A stretch of DNA of 40,594 nucleotides, from the NCBI GenBank assembly GCA_005804885.1, contig SYOX01000136.1, positions 1 through 40,594 of the forward strand. The letters are read 5' to 3'. Positions 18,280 through 27,399 of this stretch are shown piece by piece. The position numbers and the translations under genes were made by a program. The notes under the pieces are model-generated. The model was not told the DNA's origin, made no database searches, and saw nothing but the letters and a program-made list of their open reading frames with translations. The DNA is from Pseudomonadota bacterium. GTDB lineage: Bacteria; Myxococcota_A; Bradymonadia; Bradymonadales; GCA-2716585. Numbering within the stretch: position 1 is the stretch's first letter; the number at the start of each line of letters is the position of its first letter.

Positions 18280-18947
18280 CAGCGCGACCTCTTGGACGCC
18301 AGGAGGCCCTCATAGAGTTCTTGCGGCACCCGCATCGAACCCTTGTCCAGCCTCGCGTTGAAGAACACCGGGGTCCCCTCGCCGAAGCGCGGCCCCGCCT
18401 TGTCGTCGTACCGAAGATCAAAGAGCATCCGACCGAGCGCATTGCCCTCCGCGATCGGCACATCCCCATCCTCGGGCGGCCCGAAGAAGGCCGAGAACTC
18501 CCGACACCCCAGGTAGGGTCGCCACTCGCACTGACCTCGCTGCACCCGACGGCGAAGCTGGTCGCGGAACTTGGCCGGATGCTCACCGACGCCCGGGCGC
18601 ACCCTGACCTGCGCGTGGATGACATAGGCCACGTCGCGCAGGATCAGCGAATGCCGCTGAGTCCTGTCGTCCTCGATCGTCAACAGCGAACCCTTGCGGG
18701 CGCTGGCCTCGACCGCCTTGGACTTGACCTCGTTTCTCAACAGAGACAGCCGACGGATCGGCCGCAAGACGTCGATCTGCTCGATCATGTAATCAAACTG
18801 CGGCTTCCAGAAGATCGCCTCCAGCGCCCCCCGCGCCGCCGAAGGTGTCATCACGTCGTACGAGACGCGCTCCACCTTCATCTCCGGCCGCGTAAAGCAC
18901 GCGAAGTCCCCCCACACCTTGACCTTGAGCGGCTCCAAGTCAGCCAT
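18279..18947 (-). CDS. cas5: crRNA-processing protein Cas5c
   Basis: The 222-residue protein has the Cas5d/c start VKVWGDFACFTRPEMKVERVSYDVMTPSAARGALEAIFWKP, which is strongly conserved. In type I-C, Cas5c replaces Cas6 as the endoribonuclease that cuts the repeat hairpin and stays bound to the 5' handle. QRHSLILRDVAYVIHAQV falls where other family members carry catalytic residues. The ATG at 18947 was chosen because it follows GGAGGGGGGAGG; an upstream in-frame start at 18983 adds 12 residues without family match. The absence of cas6 in the locus agrees with this role. Confidence 0.95.
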   Translation of the reverse strand: MADLEPLKVKVWGDFACFTRPEMKVERVSYDVMTPSAARGALEAIFWKPQFDYMIEQIDVLRPIRRLSLLRNEVKSKAVEASARKGSLLTIEDDRTQRHSLILRDVAYVIHAQVRVRPGVGEHPAKFRDQLRRRVQRGQCEWRPYLGCREFSAFFGPPEDGDVPIAEGNALGRMLFDLRYDDKAGPRFGEGTPVFFNARLDKGSMRVPQELYEGLLASKRSR

Positions 18948-18993
18948 CCTCCCCCCTCCTTCCCCCTCGCCTGTGCGCCTCAATCTACCCAGC

Positions 18994-21204
18994 TCAAAAA
19001 ATCAGCGTGTCCACGTCCAAGGTTTCCGTCAGGCCCCTGAGCGCGTCGTACCCACCTGCCCAGACAAAGAGCGAACCCTCCGCGTCGGCCGCCTGTACGA
19101 GCCCGCTTTGACGGTGCGCCTCAAAGTCTCGACGGCGCAGGTTGACCAGAAAGGGTTGGATGGAGCGCAGATCCCAGTGGGTCAGCCGACCGCTGGCCGC
19201 CGCCCCCATCGCCGCGTCGATCTGCGCCAACTCGGCCTCCGACGCCCACACGCGCCGCACCAGGACCGCGACGCTGTCGTCTTCGATGAGCTTGTACTCC
19301 CGTGCCACCTGTTCGAACATCAGCGCTCGCTCGGCCTGGACGATGGGGTCGCGCTCCGGCAGCGCCGCGTCATAGAGCCGCCGGAAGTAGCGCCCGAAGA
19401 CCGTTGGATCATGGAGCGACACCCCGGCCTCGCCCAGCATCGCCCGCGCCAGATCCCGGGCCGCGCTGTAGACCCCGGGCGGGATTCGCCCGTCCTCCGC
19501 TTCGAAGACAAAGACCTCACCGCGCTCGGCTGCCCGGCCCTCCCGGTTGCAACGCCCTGCAGCCTGGACAATGGCCTCCAGCGGCCCCATCGCCCTGAAG
19601 ACCACCGGGAAATCCAGGTCCACGCCCGCCTCGACGACCTGCGTGCTGACCAGCAGGCAGGGCTCGCCCGCGCTCAAGCGCCTCCCGACCTCGGCCAGCA
19701 CCTCCCGCCTGTGGACGCCACACAGCCGCGTCGACAGGTACAAGAGGTCCGGGCGATCCCCCAGCGCGTCGAGCAGCGCCAATGTGTCTCGCACCGTGTT
19801 CAAGATGACGAGCGCCTGCTCGCGCTGGCACACCCGCTCGGCCAGCGCCTCCCACCCCAGCGGCGCCTCGATCCGTCGATAGACGACCCGCTCCAGCGCC
19901 TTGAAGTGCTCGGCGTGATCCTCGATCAGCTCCTCGACCTCATTGAGCCCGTGGGCCGCCATCACCGTCAGCCTCAGCACCTCCGACTTGAAGGCCGGCT
20001 GGGTCGCCGTGCTCAACACCACCGTGCACCCGAAGTGCTCCACCAGCGCCCGCAGCGCGTCCAGCGTCGGCCTGACCAGCTTCGGCGGCAGGGTCTGGAT
20101 CTCGTCGAGGATGATCACCGAACGCGCGACGTTGTGCAGCTTGCGGATCTTCCGGTTGCGCGCGGCAAAGAGGCTCTCGAAGAGCTGCACGTTCGTCGTC
20201 ACCACCACCGGCGAGTCCCAGTTCTGCGCCGCCAGCCGCTGCCAGCGCTCCCCAGTCGACTCGTCGTCAGGATCGCCCGCCGCCGTCCGACTGGAGTGGT
20301 GCTCAAGGACCGCCTCGTGCCCGAAGATCCCTCGGTATACGTCGGCGCTCTGCTCGATGATCGACGTGTAGGGGATCGCCACGATGACCCGCTCCATCCC
20401 ATGCTCCAGCGCGTGCCGCAGCGCAAAGGCCATCCCGGTGCGCGTCTTGCCCGCCCCCGTCGGCATGGTCAGCGCGTAGAAGCCCGCCCGCCCCGGCGCC
20501 TTGGCCACCGCCGCGCGGTACATCGCCTCTCGCCGCGCGTTCAGATCCCCCTCCTGACCGGCCATGAGCCCGGCCTGGCTGCGCTCCAACATCGACCACA
20601 GCGCCTCCACGCCGATCGACACCGCGCGCTCGCCCGCCGCATCCGGCGTAAAGTGCCGCTCCGTATCGAGACAATCCGCATCCACGAGGCACGAGTGCAG
20701 CATCCTCAACCCAAGCCCACGCGCCCCAGGCGCTTGCAGGCTGATCGGCAAGGACACCGGCCTGATAGGGCAGCGCCCATCCAGCAGGCCATGAGCCACC
20801 GCCACCGCGTCCATCACCCTCGGGTCTGCCCGCTTCGCCATGAGCCGATCCTTGAGCGCCGGAAAGTCCCCCAGGCCCCCGTGATGGTGGGCAACCAGAA
20901 AGGCCAGCACGTGACAGGCCCGCTCCTCGGACAGCGCCAGCATCCCTGCGCTCGAATGATCCACGCGCGCTCGTGGCGCCGACGGCCTCCCGTAAGCATC
21001 CTGAACGTACTGCTGCCACGAAGGGTGTGCCTTCCCTGCGTCGTGCCACCACCCCACCATCCTCGCCGCGTCCTCGCCTCCGAAGGGCGCGGCGAACAAC
21101 GCCGCCATCTCGGCCACGTCGCTCAGGTGGACGAGCAGGTCGTGCCAATGGCCCCCCTCACCCGGACTGTGTGCGACCAGACCCGCCACGACCTCACCTC
21201 CCAT
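18994..21204 (-). CDS. cas3: CRISPR effector helicase-nuclease Cas3
   Basis: The 736-residue protein combines an N-terminal HD nuclease and a superfamily 2 helicase. The HD pair is in GWWHDAGKAHPSW (His54-Asp55), with a further His cluster AHHHGG near 106. Helicase motifs are MPTGAGKTR (247-255, Walker A), LDEIQ (366-370, DExH-like box), STATQ (399-402) and QAAGRCNREGRA near 540. Cas3 is recruited by Cascade after target recognition and degrades the foreign DNA. It is the first gene of the operon; cas5c follows after 46 bp. The ATG at 21204 has GAGGGTGG directly upstream, and the promoter must lie in the 330-bp gap beyond it. Confidence 0.96.
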   Translation of the reverse strand: MGGEVVAGLVAHSPGEGGHWHDLLVHLSDVAEMAALFAAPFGGEDAARMVGWWHDAGKAHPSWQQYVQDAYGRPSAPRARVDHSSAGMLALSEERACHVLAFLVAHHHGGLGDFPALKDRLMAKRADPRVMDAVAVAHGLLDGRCPIRPVSLPISLQAPGARGLGLRMLHSCLVDADCLDTERHFTPDAAGERAVSIGVEALWSMLERSQAGLMAGQEGDLNARREAMYRAAVAKAPGRAGFYALTMPTGAGKTRTGMAFALRHALEHGMERVIVAIPYTSIIEQSADVYRGIFGHEAVLEHHSSRTAAGDPDDESTGERWQRLAAQNWDSPVVVTTNVQLFESLFAARNRKIRKLHNVARSVIILDEIQTLPPKLVRPTLDALRALVEHFGCTVVLSTATQPAFKSEVLRLTVMAAHGLNEVEELIEDHAEHFKALERVVYRRIEAPLGWEALAERVCQREQALVILNTVRDTLALLDALGDRPDLLYLSTRLCGVHRREVLAEVGRRLSAGEPCLLVSTQVVEAGVDLDFPVVFRAMGPLEAIVQAAGRCNREGRAAERGEVFVFEAEDGRIPPGVYSAARDLARAMLGEAGVSLHDPTVFGRYFRRLYDAALPERDPIVQAERALMFEQVAREYKLIEDDSVAVLVRRVWASEAELAQIDAAMGAAASGRLTHWDLRSIQPFLVNLRRRDFEAHRQSGLVQAADAEGSLFVWAGGYDALRGLTETLDVDTLIF

Positions 21205-21534
21205 CCACCCTCGCGGCGCCGATCAGGCGAGCGCCTGAACCCCAACCGGGTGTGGAGCTGCCCGACGCCTTCCTTTCACCAGAACTGACCTCCCATCGCC
21301 GTGCCCAAGGGCGAGGTTCGACCAAACCTTTCTGAGTGGCAGAGCGCCACACGCGTGGAGTTCATCAACCCCGTTGGTGTGGCACTCTGTAATTCGGGCG
21401 GAGTCCTGAACCCTGAACCTTGGGCACCATGCCATTCGAAGGGACATCAGGAGGGAAGCAACCTGGCCCATTCAAACCCCGGCGGGCTCCAGCCAGGATC
21501 GTCACGGGCGACGATCAACAAGGGATCGGTCAAC
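21205..21534 (-). promoter_or_regulatory. cas operon upstream region with inverted repeats
   Basis: No gene is seen in these 330 bp, which are less GC-rich than their surroundings. AGAGCGCCACAC (21341-21352) and GTGTGGCACTCT (21377-21388) are inverted copies matching at 11 of 12 positions. Overlapping them, GTGGC (21336-21340) and GCCAC (21346-21350) form a second inverted repeat. These could be operator sites controlling cas expression. I cannot fix the promoter. Confidence 0.4.
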
Positions 21535-22359
21535 TCAACTCTGGAGCAGAGCGCCCTCGCCGTCCTTGTCTGACGGGACATCCTGAGAGGCTGCGGCGAC
21601 CACGGGGGTCTCAGCGATGTCGTCCTCGGCGTCCTTCGAGCGCGCGATGGTGCGGCCGGGTCGGCGCGCGGAGGGGCGCAAGCGGGAGGCCAGATCGTGC
21701 TCTCCGCTCAGGCGCAAGACCTGGACGGCCATGCCGGCCGAGGCCGAGAAGACCTTGGCGTGTTCGATAATGAGTTGGCCCTTCTTGACCATCTCGCCCT
21801 CGGTCTCGCGCCGCTCTCGGGTGTAGGTCGAGATGGCGCCGTCCACCGCAACATGATCGGCCTTGAGCGCCATGATCCAGGCCTCCTTGTCAAAGCCTCC
21901 GCCGGGGATCGGGTCCACGGGCTCCTCCAGGGAGTCCATCGCCCGGATGACATCTTTGATGTCGCGCGACAGTGTCACCGGATCATCGGCGGTCTGACCG
22001 CCCAGACCCAGCTCAACGGCCTTGAGCTCGTCGTAATGCGCCTGGATTAGCCGACGAAGCTTGAAGAGCCGCTGCCTGGCCACCTCCACCACCCCATCGA
22101 GGGTCTTCCTGGCCGCGTCGTCCTCAGCAATCTCGCGAGAGTGATCCTGATCCGAGGCCACGAGCCTGTCGGTCACCGACGAGAGCGAGCGGCCCATCAG
22201 AGTCAAGAAGAGCCCCACGTCGGGCATCACCTCCCCCTCCTTGATCTCCGGCCCAAGGAGCGCATTGAGCCCCGCCACCATCTTCTCTCGGTGGGCCTCT
22301 ATCCCTGCGACGACATCCTCCGTGCTCTTCTGGCGTGCCACGATCTGCTTGGATACCAC
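21535..22359 (-). CDS. Unrecognised helical protein upstream of cas3
   Basis: The 274-residue protein is predicted to be almost entirely helical and charged, with long amphipathic stretches (for example RQRLFKLRRLIQAHYDELKAVE and the region around 190-215) and a disordered acidic C-terminus (about 235-274). It has no signal peptide, membrane helix or catalytic motif that I can see. The GTG at 22359 has an excellent ribosome-binding site (AAGGAGG). It points the same way as cas3, 330 bp upstream. The gap and an independent start make co-transcription uncertain. I do not recognise the family; it could be a lineage-specific hypothetical unrelated to CRISPR. Confidence 0.7.
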   Translation of the reverse strand: MVSKQIVARQKSTEDVVAGIEAHREKMVAGLNALLGPEIKEGEVMPDVGLFLTLMGRSLSSVTDRLVASDQDHSREIAEDDAARKTLDGVVEVARQRLFKLRRLIQAHYDELKAVELGLGGQTADDPVTLSRDIKDVIRAMDSLEEPVDPIPGGGFDKEAWIMALKADHVAVDGAISTYTRERRETEGEMVKKGQLIIEHAKVFSASAGMAVQVLRLSGEHDLASRLRPSARRPGRTIARSKDAEDDIAETPVVAAASQDVPSDKDGEGALLQS

Positions 22360-22641
22360 GGGCTTCCTCCTTAGTCTGGTGGGCCCTCAACCCAGAATGT
22401 TCAATTCCAACTCCGGGCACTCTACTCCGCTGCACCTTATCCCACAAGGGTCATCAGCAATATCGAACGTACTTTCCTCGCTACATCTGTCACTTCTCGA
22501 AACACTTCAAGCTCGGGATATTAGCTCTCAAAGGCGACTTTCGCACCAAGGGCATCTGGAACACCCTGGCGCCCCTTTGATCCGTCTCCTCGACCATGAA
22601 GGGATCGGCTCGATGGACCCTTCCAGGCAACAAGGCGGGGA
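22360..22641. other. 282-bp AT-richer intergenic gap
   Basis: This stretch separates the helical protein from the hrpB stop and is clearly less GC-rich than the genome. An 81-codon rightward frame at 22335-22580 has no ribosome-binding site and no recognisable sequence. The left part should contain the promoter of the gene starting at 22359; AGAGTGCC occurs on the minus strand at 22423-22416. Confidence 0.4.
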
Positions 22642-25155
22642 TCAACCCCGACGGCGCACGGGCCGCCGCTCCGGGGGCGCCGACCACGGGTCCTCGGGCC
22701 ACGCGTGCTTGGGGTAGCGCTGCCTCAGCTCCTTGCGCACCTCGAGGTAGGTCGAGCCCCAGAACGAGCGCAAGTCCTGCGTAACCTGCTGCGGCCTCAT
22801 GTTCGGCGCCAGCAGGTGCATCACCACCGGCACGCGACCCCCGGCCACCCTCGGGGTGTCCGGCATCCCGAAGACCTCCTGAATCCGCACCGCCAGCACC
22901 GGCGCAAACCCCGGAGCGTACTGGAGCTTGATCCGGCTGCCGCTGGGCACCTCGATCCGCTCGGGCGCCTCCCGATCCAGCGCCGACCGCTGCTCCCACG
23001 TCAGCGCCCCCAGGATCAGCCCCTCCCAGGGCGCCCGCCGCAGCTCCGCCAGCGAGCGCCGCCCCGCCGACGCCGCCTCGAAGAGCCCCTCCAGCCCCGC
23101 GCCCGGATGAAAGGTCGGCAGCTCAAGCTCCGGCATCCACCCCGCCAGGCACCGCACCCTGCCCAGGAGCGCCGCCACCTCGGGCTCGTCCAGCCCGGCC
23201 GCCTCGGGCGCCTTGAGCGCCTCGGCCGCCAGCAGCGCGCTGGCCTCCTCGGGATCAGGCCGCGAGGCCGGCCGCTCCTCAAGGACGAGATCGCGGTAGC
23301 GCACCCGCTCGACCGCGACCACCAGCCCCCGCTCCGCGTCAAACGCGACCTCCACGGCGCGCTCGACCTCCGCCTCGGGCAGCCAGGCGCGCTCGATCGG
23401 CGCCGCCTGCCGCACCGACGCCTCGGCCCGCTCTCCCCTCGGCCCCGCGTCCAAATCGACCGCGATGAAGAGCCCCGCGCCCCCGAACCCCTCCGCCCGG
23501 TCCAGCTGCACGCCCTTGCCCCCGACCATCACCGCCCTGCCCTGCCCATCCCCCCGCGAGCGCGCCACCCGATCCGGGAAGGCCGACAGCAGCGCCCTCG
23601 ACAGCCCCTCGGCCTCGCCGCACGCCCTGCCCGCCCCCACCGTCGCGCCGAGGCTCCGGCGCGCCACCCCGGCCAGCTGCGCCTGCGCCCGCTCGATCGT
23701 CCGAAGACCCCCCGCGTGCAGCCGACCATCCCCGCGACCCGCCGCGACCCGCACGATCCGCAGCCGCTCCAGCGCGTCCGGCGAGCGCGGCCCGCCGCTC
23801 AAGAAGGGATCCCGCTCGGCCAGCAGCGCCGCCAGCCACGTCGCGGCCTCCAGGTGACCCAGGCGGCCCCCCTCGATCATCAACCTCGACAACCTCGGGT
23901 GGACCGGCCAGCGCACCATCTGGCGCCCCAGCGCCGTGACGCCCTGGTGATCCACCGCCCCAAGCAAGCGCAGCTGCGCCTGAGCCCGCGCCAGCGCCGC
24001 CGGCTCAGGCGCCTCGAACCAGGGGAAGTCCGCCAGCGAGGCCTCCCCCCACGCCAGCAGCTCCAGCGCCGGCCCGGCCAGATCGACGCGCTTGATCTCC
24101 GCCTCGTCGAAGTCCGCCAGCGCCCTGTGCTCGCGCTCGGTCCACAGGCGCAGGCAGATCCCCGGCCCGAGCCTGCCCGCCCTCCCCGCCCGCTGATCCG
24201 CCGAGGCCTTGCTGATCCGCCTCAACTCCAGCCTGTCCAGCCCCGTGGACAGATCGTGGCGCAGCGAGCGCGCCACCCCCGTGTCCACCACCACCCTCAC
24301 CCCAGGGATCGTCAGCGAGGTCTCGGCCACGTTCGTCGACAGGATCACCCGCCGCCTGCTCCCCTCAGGGTTCAAGATCGCGTCCTGCGCCTCCTGCCCA
24401 AGATCCCCATACAATTGAAGCACTTCCAGCCCTCGCCCTGCCTCTCCGAGCAGCCCCGCCGCGCGGCGGATCTCCCCGACGCCGGGCAGAAAGACGAGCA
24501 CGTCGCCCTCGGCCAGGGCCCCCAGCGCGGCGCGGACGCCAGCGACGGCCTGCTCCGGGAGGCGGGCGTCGCTGGCGCGCTCGGCGTGCCGGATATCGAC
24601 GGGGAAGAGGCGCCCGCGGCTCTCGACGACGGGGCAGCCGCCGAGCCAGGCGGCGATGGGCTCGGGATCGAGGGTGGCCGACATGACGATCAGGCGCAGG
24701 TCGGGGCGCGCCTCCTGCTGGACGCGGCGGGCCATGGCCAGCGCCAGATCGACGTGGAGGCTCCTCTCGTGGAACTCGTCAAAGACCACCGCGCCGATCC
24801 CCTCCAGGAAGGGGTCGTCCTGCAACATCCTGACGAGCACGCCCTCGGTGACGATGAGCAGCCGCGTCGCCGCGCTGGCCCGCCGCTCGAAGCGGATCTG
24901 GTAGCCCACCTCCTGGCCCACCGACCAGCCGCGCTCGCGCGCGATCCGCGCCGCCGCCGCCCGAGCCGCCAGCCGCCGCGGCTCCAGCACCACGATCTGC
25001 CCCCCCTGCCCCACCCCCGCGTCGAGCAGCGCCGGAGGCACGCGGGTGGTCTTGCCGGCCCCCGTCGGCGCCTTGAGCACCACGCACGGGGACTCCAACG
25101 CCGCGCGGGTCAACGCCGGCATCACCTCATCTATGGGCAGAACCTCAAGAATCAA
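22642..25155 (-). CDS. hrpB: ATP-dependent helicase HrpB
   Basis: The protein (about 837 residues from this start) has the DEAH/RHA helicase motifs APTGAGKTT (about 29-37), FDEFHERS (about 125-132) and MSATLD (158-163), the helicase C-terminal region with STNVAETSLTIPGV and QRAGRAGR, and the HrpB-specific C-terminus ending YPKHAWPEDPW. The substrate is presumed to be RNA or RNA-DNA, and the cellular role is poorly known. The start is uncertain: family members begin with a short lead into LPIDEVMPAL, so I chose the TTG at 25155, but no clear ribosome-binding site is present and the frame is open to 25314. The transposon-like element begins 107 bp upstream. Confidence 0.88.
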   Translation of the reverse strand: MILEVLPIDEVMPALTRAALESPCVVLKAPTGAGKTTRVPPALLDAGVGQGGQIVVLEPRRLAARAAAARIARERGWSVGQEVGYQIRFERRASAATRLLIVTEGVLVRMLQDDPFLEGIGAVVFDEFHERSLHVDLALAMARRVQQEARPDLRLIVMSATLDPEPIAAWLGGCPVVESRGRLFPVDIRHAERASDARLPEQAVAGVRAALGALAEGDVLVFLPGVGEIRRAAGLLGEAGRGLEVLQLYGDLGQEAQDAILNPEGSRRRVILSTNVAETSLTIPGVRVVVDTGVARSLRHDLSTGLDRLELRRISKASADQRAGRAGRLGPGICLRLWTEREHRALADFDEAEIKRVDLAGPALELLAWGEASLADFPWFEAPEPAALARAQAQLRLLGAVDHQGVTALGRQMVRWPVHPRLSRLMIEGGRLGHLEAATWLAALLAERDPFLSGGPRSPDALERLRIVRVAAGRGDGRLHAGGLRTIERAQAQLAGVARRSLGATVGAGRACGEAEGLSRALLSAFPDRVARSRGDGQGRAVMVGGKGVQLDRAEGFGGAGLFIAVDLDAGPRGERAEASVRQAAPIERAWLPEAEVERAVEVAFDAERGLVVAVERVRYRDLVLEERPASRPDPEEASALLAAEALKAPEAAGLDEPEVAALLGRVRCLAGWMPELELPTFHPGAGLEGLFEAASAGRRSLAELRRAPWEGLILGALTWEQRSALDREAPERIEVPSGSRIKLQYAPGFAPVLAVRIQEVFGMPDTPRVAGGRVPVVMHLLAPNMRPQQVTQDLRSFWGSTYLEVRKELRQRYPKHAWPEDPWSAPPERRPVRRRG

Positions 25156-25253
25156 CGTGCGCCCCCGAGGCCAGAGCGGCGACACACACGCCGCCGCGAC
25201 CGCCGAGTCTACCAGCCTCAGCGCGCGTTGCCGATCCTCGCCCGCACGCCGGA

Positions 25254-25262
25254 GGCCCGCCA
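25254..25262. repeat. Left target-site duplication, GGCCCGCCA
   Basis: GGCCCGCCA directly abuts the left terminal inverted repeat of the element at 25263-25997 and is repeated exactly on the other side at 25998-26006, as expected when a transposase makes a 9-bp staggered cut. Confidence 0.85.
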
Positions 25263-25997
25263 CAGGTTTGCTCAGTGAAGCCTGAAGTCCTGCCACGCCC
25301 GCCGCTCGCCCCACGCTCCTCGCACCGCCCCCGTTGGGGACGGGCTCGTCGGGTGGGGCTTGGAGGCGCGGGGGGGGCTGCGCCCGATGGGCGCAGGCCG
25401 ACGGGCGGACGACAGCGGATCGCAGGGCCGGATCGGCGCGTTGGCGCCGCCGCTGGGTTTGGGCAGGGGTGTGGAGCAGGCTGTGACCAAGGACGCAGAG
25501 CCCGCTCGCCCCAGGCTTGCGCCCGGCGCAACGATCATGCCGACGGCGTCTCGCCTCTTCGAGGCTCTCGACGAGGCGTCGACTTGCAGGGATGGTGTCG
25601 CCCAGGACAAGCGGCCCTTGATGTTGAGGCCATTGAGCCGAGCGACACGACCCTGCGGGCTGGTCCAGAGCTCCTCGTCAGCCTCGAAGAGGCGTCCCTT
25701 CCCTGTAGCGCCGGGCGCAAGCCTGGGGCGGCCCGGTGCGCTGGCCGCACGATCAGAGCCTGCTCCACACCCTTTGGGCAGGGCGTCGTGACAAGGACGC
25801 AGCCTCTCGTGTCGACCTGGGCCGCGCGGAGGCCTGCGACCGAGAGGTCGCAGCCCACCCTGAGCTTGTAGCCCCACCCGACGAGCCCGCCCCCAACGGG
25901 GGCGGTGCGAGGAGCGTGGGGCGATACGCCGTCGGCACGATCGTGGCGTGGGATGCCGTGGCGTCGCGGGCCTTGCAACCTTCACTGAGCAAACCTG
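25263..25997. mobile_element. 735-bp non-autonomous transposon-like palindromic element
   Basis: The ends are perfect 18-bp inverted repeats, CAGGTTTGCTCAGTGAAG at 25263-25280 and its complement at 25980-25997, flanked by identical 9-bp direct repeats. The interior is also an imperfect palindrome: 25307-25360 and 25870-25923 are complementary at 53 of 54 positions, and shorter blocks (GTGTGGAGCAGGCT, GCCCCAGGCTTGCGCCCGGC, CCTCTTCGAGGCT) recur in inverted order towards the centre near 25630. No transposase is encoded; frames of 198 codons (+) and 255 codons (-) are low-complexity and mirror each other. The features fit a MITE-like element mobilised by a transposase elsewhere. The family is not recognised; 9-bp duplications occur in IS4- and IS1-type elements among others. 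Confidence 0.85.
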
Positions 25998-26006
25998 GGC
26001 CCGCCA
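25998..26006. repeat. Right target-site duplication, GGCCCGCCA
   Basis: This is an exact copy of 25254-25262, immediately outside the right terminal inverted repeat. Confidence 0.85.
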
Positions 26007-26067
26007 GGCCCCGACGGGTTGACGATCCAGAGAGCCCATGCGGCCCTCGGCCCTCCCGCTCAGGGTC

Positions 26068-27012
26068 TCAAGCGCCGAGCAGGTGGCTCTTCTCCAGGGC
26101 CGCCAAAAAGCGCATGACCTCGCGAGGCGTCTCCTGTGAGGGTCGGTATCGAAGGGGCCTGTTCACCTTTCGGGCCACCGCCCTCACCGTCTGGTCGGCG
26201 TCGAGGATCTCGAACCCGGTCGCCTCAAGGACGTAGCACAAGGTCTCGCTGCAGAAGTGGTGGTTGTGGGCGTTCTGGAGATACCTCAACAGATCACCCC
26301 CATAGTGCTCCTCGATCATCGCGATGCCCGGGACCTCGATGACGAGGAGCCCGCCCGGTGATATGGCCTCCCACAGCGCCCTCAGCCCCGCGCGAAGATC
26401 GGTGAAGTGTTCGAGGACATGACACAGCAACAAGAGGTCCGCGCGCTGGCCTGTGTGGGCGACGAGATCGTCGATCCGCCCCTGGATCAGCTCGACGCCG
26501 TTCTGTCGACCGACGGCCAGATAGTCGCTGCCAAGGTCGCACCCGGCCACGGTGAAGCCCGCCTTCTGGAACACACCGAGGCTCCCTCCCGCGCCACAAC
26601 CCACCTCGTAGACCGTGTTGACGCCCTCCAGGCACCCCAGGTGGTCGAGAAACTCGAAGAGGCGCCCTCCGCTCTCGGTCTCGCGCTCCCACAAGGCTTG
26701 CGCCTGTCCCCAGGCGGTGTAGAGCGTCCGATAGTCCTCCTCGTAAAAGCGCGCGGTCGTCTCTTCGGTCATCTGCGGCGACGTGCGCAGCAGCCCACAC
26801 GCAGGGCACAGGATGGTCCGCACCGGGAGCCCGTAGCGGTCGCGCTCGGCGATCACGAGCTCGTGCTCTTCTCCACAAAAGCAGGCGACAGCGCGCTCCT
26901 GGTACGTGCCGTCTTCGAAGCGCTTGATGATGCGATCGCGGACGGCGACCTGCGCTTCATCCAGGAGGAGGATCGAGTCGTTGCGATAATCCAGTCTTCG
27001 GGACAGGGCCAT
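26068..27012 (-). CDS. SAM-dependent methyltransferase with N-terminal zinc-ribbon-like motif
   Basis: The 314-residue protein has paired cysteines CFC (44-46) and CPAC (69-72) that could bind zinc. A class I methyltransferase core follows: motif I EVGCGAGGSLGVF (136-148), an acidic residue after strand two (CDLGSDY), and LLLLCHVLEHFTDL with the usual HVLEH motif of the Methyltransf_12-like group. This arrangement resembles sugar or small-molecule C- and O-methyltransferases of surface polysaccharide and secondary-metabolite loci. The acceptor is unknown and no partner genes are adjacent. The ATG at 27012 was chosen because GGAG lies just upstream; the longer frame to 27117 runs into repeats. 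Confidence 0.8.
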   Translation of the reverse strand: MALSRRLDYRNDSILLLDEAQVAVRDRIIKRFEDGTYQERAVACFCGEEHELVIAERDRYGLPVRTILCPACGLLRTSPQMTEETTARFYEEDYRTLYTAWGQAQALWERETESGGRLFEFLDHLGCLEGVNTVYEVGCGAGGSLGVFQKAGFTVAGCDLGSDYLAVGRQNGVELIQGRIDDLVAHTGQRADLLLLCHVLEHFTDLRAGLRALWEAISPGGLLVIEVPGIAMIEEHYGGDLLRYLQNAHNHHFCSETLCYVLEATGFEILDADQTVRAVARKVNRPLRYRPSQETPREVMRFLAALEKSHLLGA

Positions 27013-27105
27013 GTGGACTCCATGCCAGGGTTGACGGGCACGACATCGGCGTTTCGACGCATGGCCCTGAATTCCAGCCCCACACTCCAGCCCCTGTCCC
27101 CCTCC

Positions 27106-27169
27106 CGCACACTCCACCCCCTGTCCCCCTCCTCCCTCCGGAAGGGAGGGGGGACGCTTGAATTACGGA
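27106..27169 (-). repeat. Inverted copy of the 71-bp hairpin repeat
   Basis: Read on the minus strand, this segment carries the same CCGTAATTCAAGCG start, the C-rich/G-rich hairpin and the GGGGGACAGGGGGTGGAGTG end as the tandem units at 27258-27399, with small differences at the hairpin tip. Confidence 0.8.
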
Positions 27170-27257
27170 CACGATGATTCGGGGGGTGGGCCGCAGGAGC
27201 CATCGCCGGGATCACTGGCCGCCGGGGGCGGGTGGCGAAGTCGGCGGGGCGGGACTC

Positions 27258-27399
27258 GATCCACCTTGCCCGTAATTCAAGCGTCCCCCCTCCTTCCGGA
27301 GGGAGGAGGGGGACAGGGGGTGGAGTGCGATCCACCTTGCCCGTAATTCAAGCGTCCCCCCTCCTTCCGGAGGGAGGAGGGGGACAGGGGGTGGAGTGC
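27258..27399 (+). repeat. Two identical tandem 71-bp hairpin repeats
   Basis: Units 27258-27328 and 27329-27399 are identical. Each starts GATCCACCTTGCCCGTAATT and contains a hairpin in which CCCCCTCC pairs with GGAGGGGG around a TCCGGA-like tip. The 538-bp gap 27013-27550 has no gene and is largely made of this family. Confidence 0.9.

Noticed and set aside
13935..18947. Missing cas6 as a sign of a degraded locus
   Set aside because: Type I-C normally lacks cas6; Cas5c performs crRNA processing, and all seven expected genes are intact.
25272..26039. 255-codon leftward frame and 198-codon rightward frame in the palindromic element
   Set aside because: Both are low-complexity and largely reflect each other because the element is palindromic; neither has a transposase motif or a ribosome-binding site.
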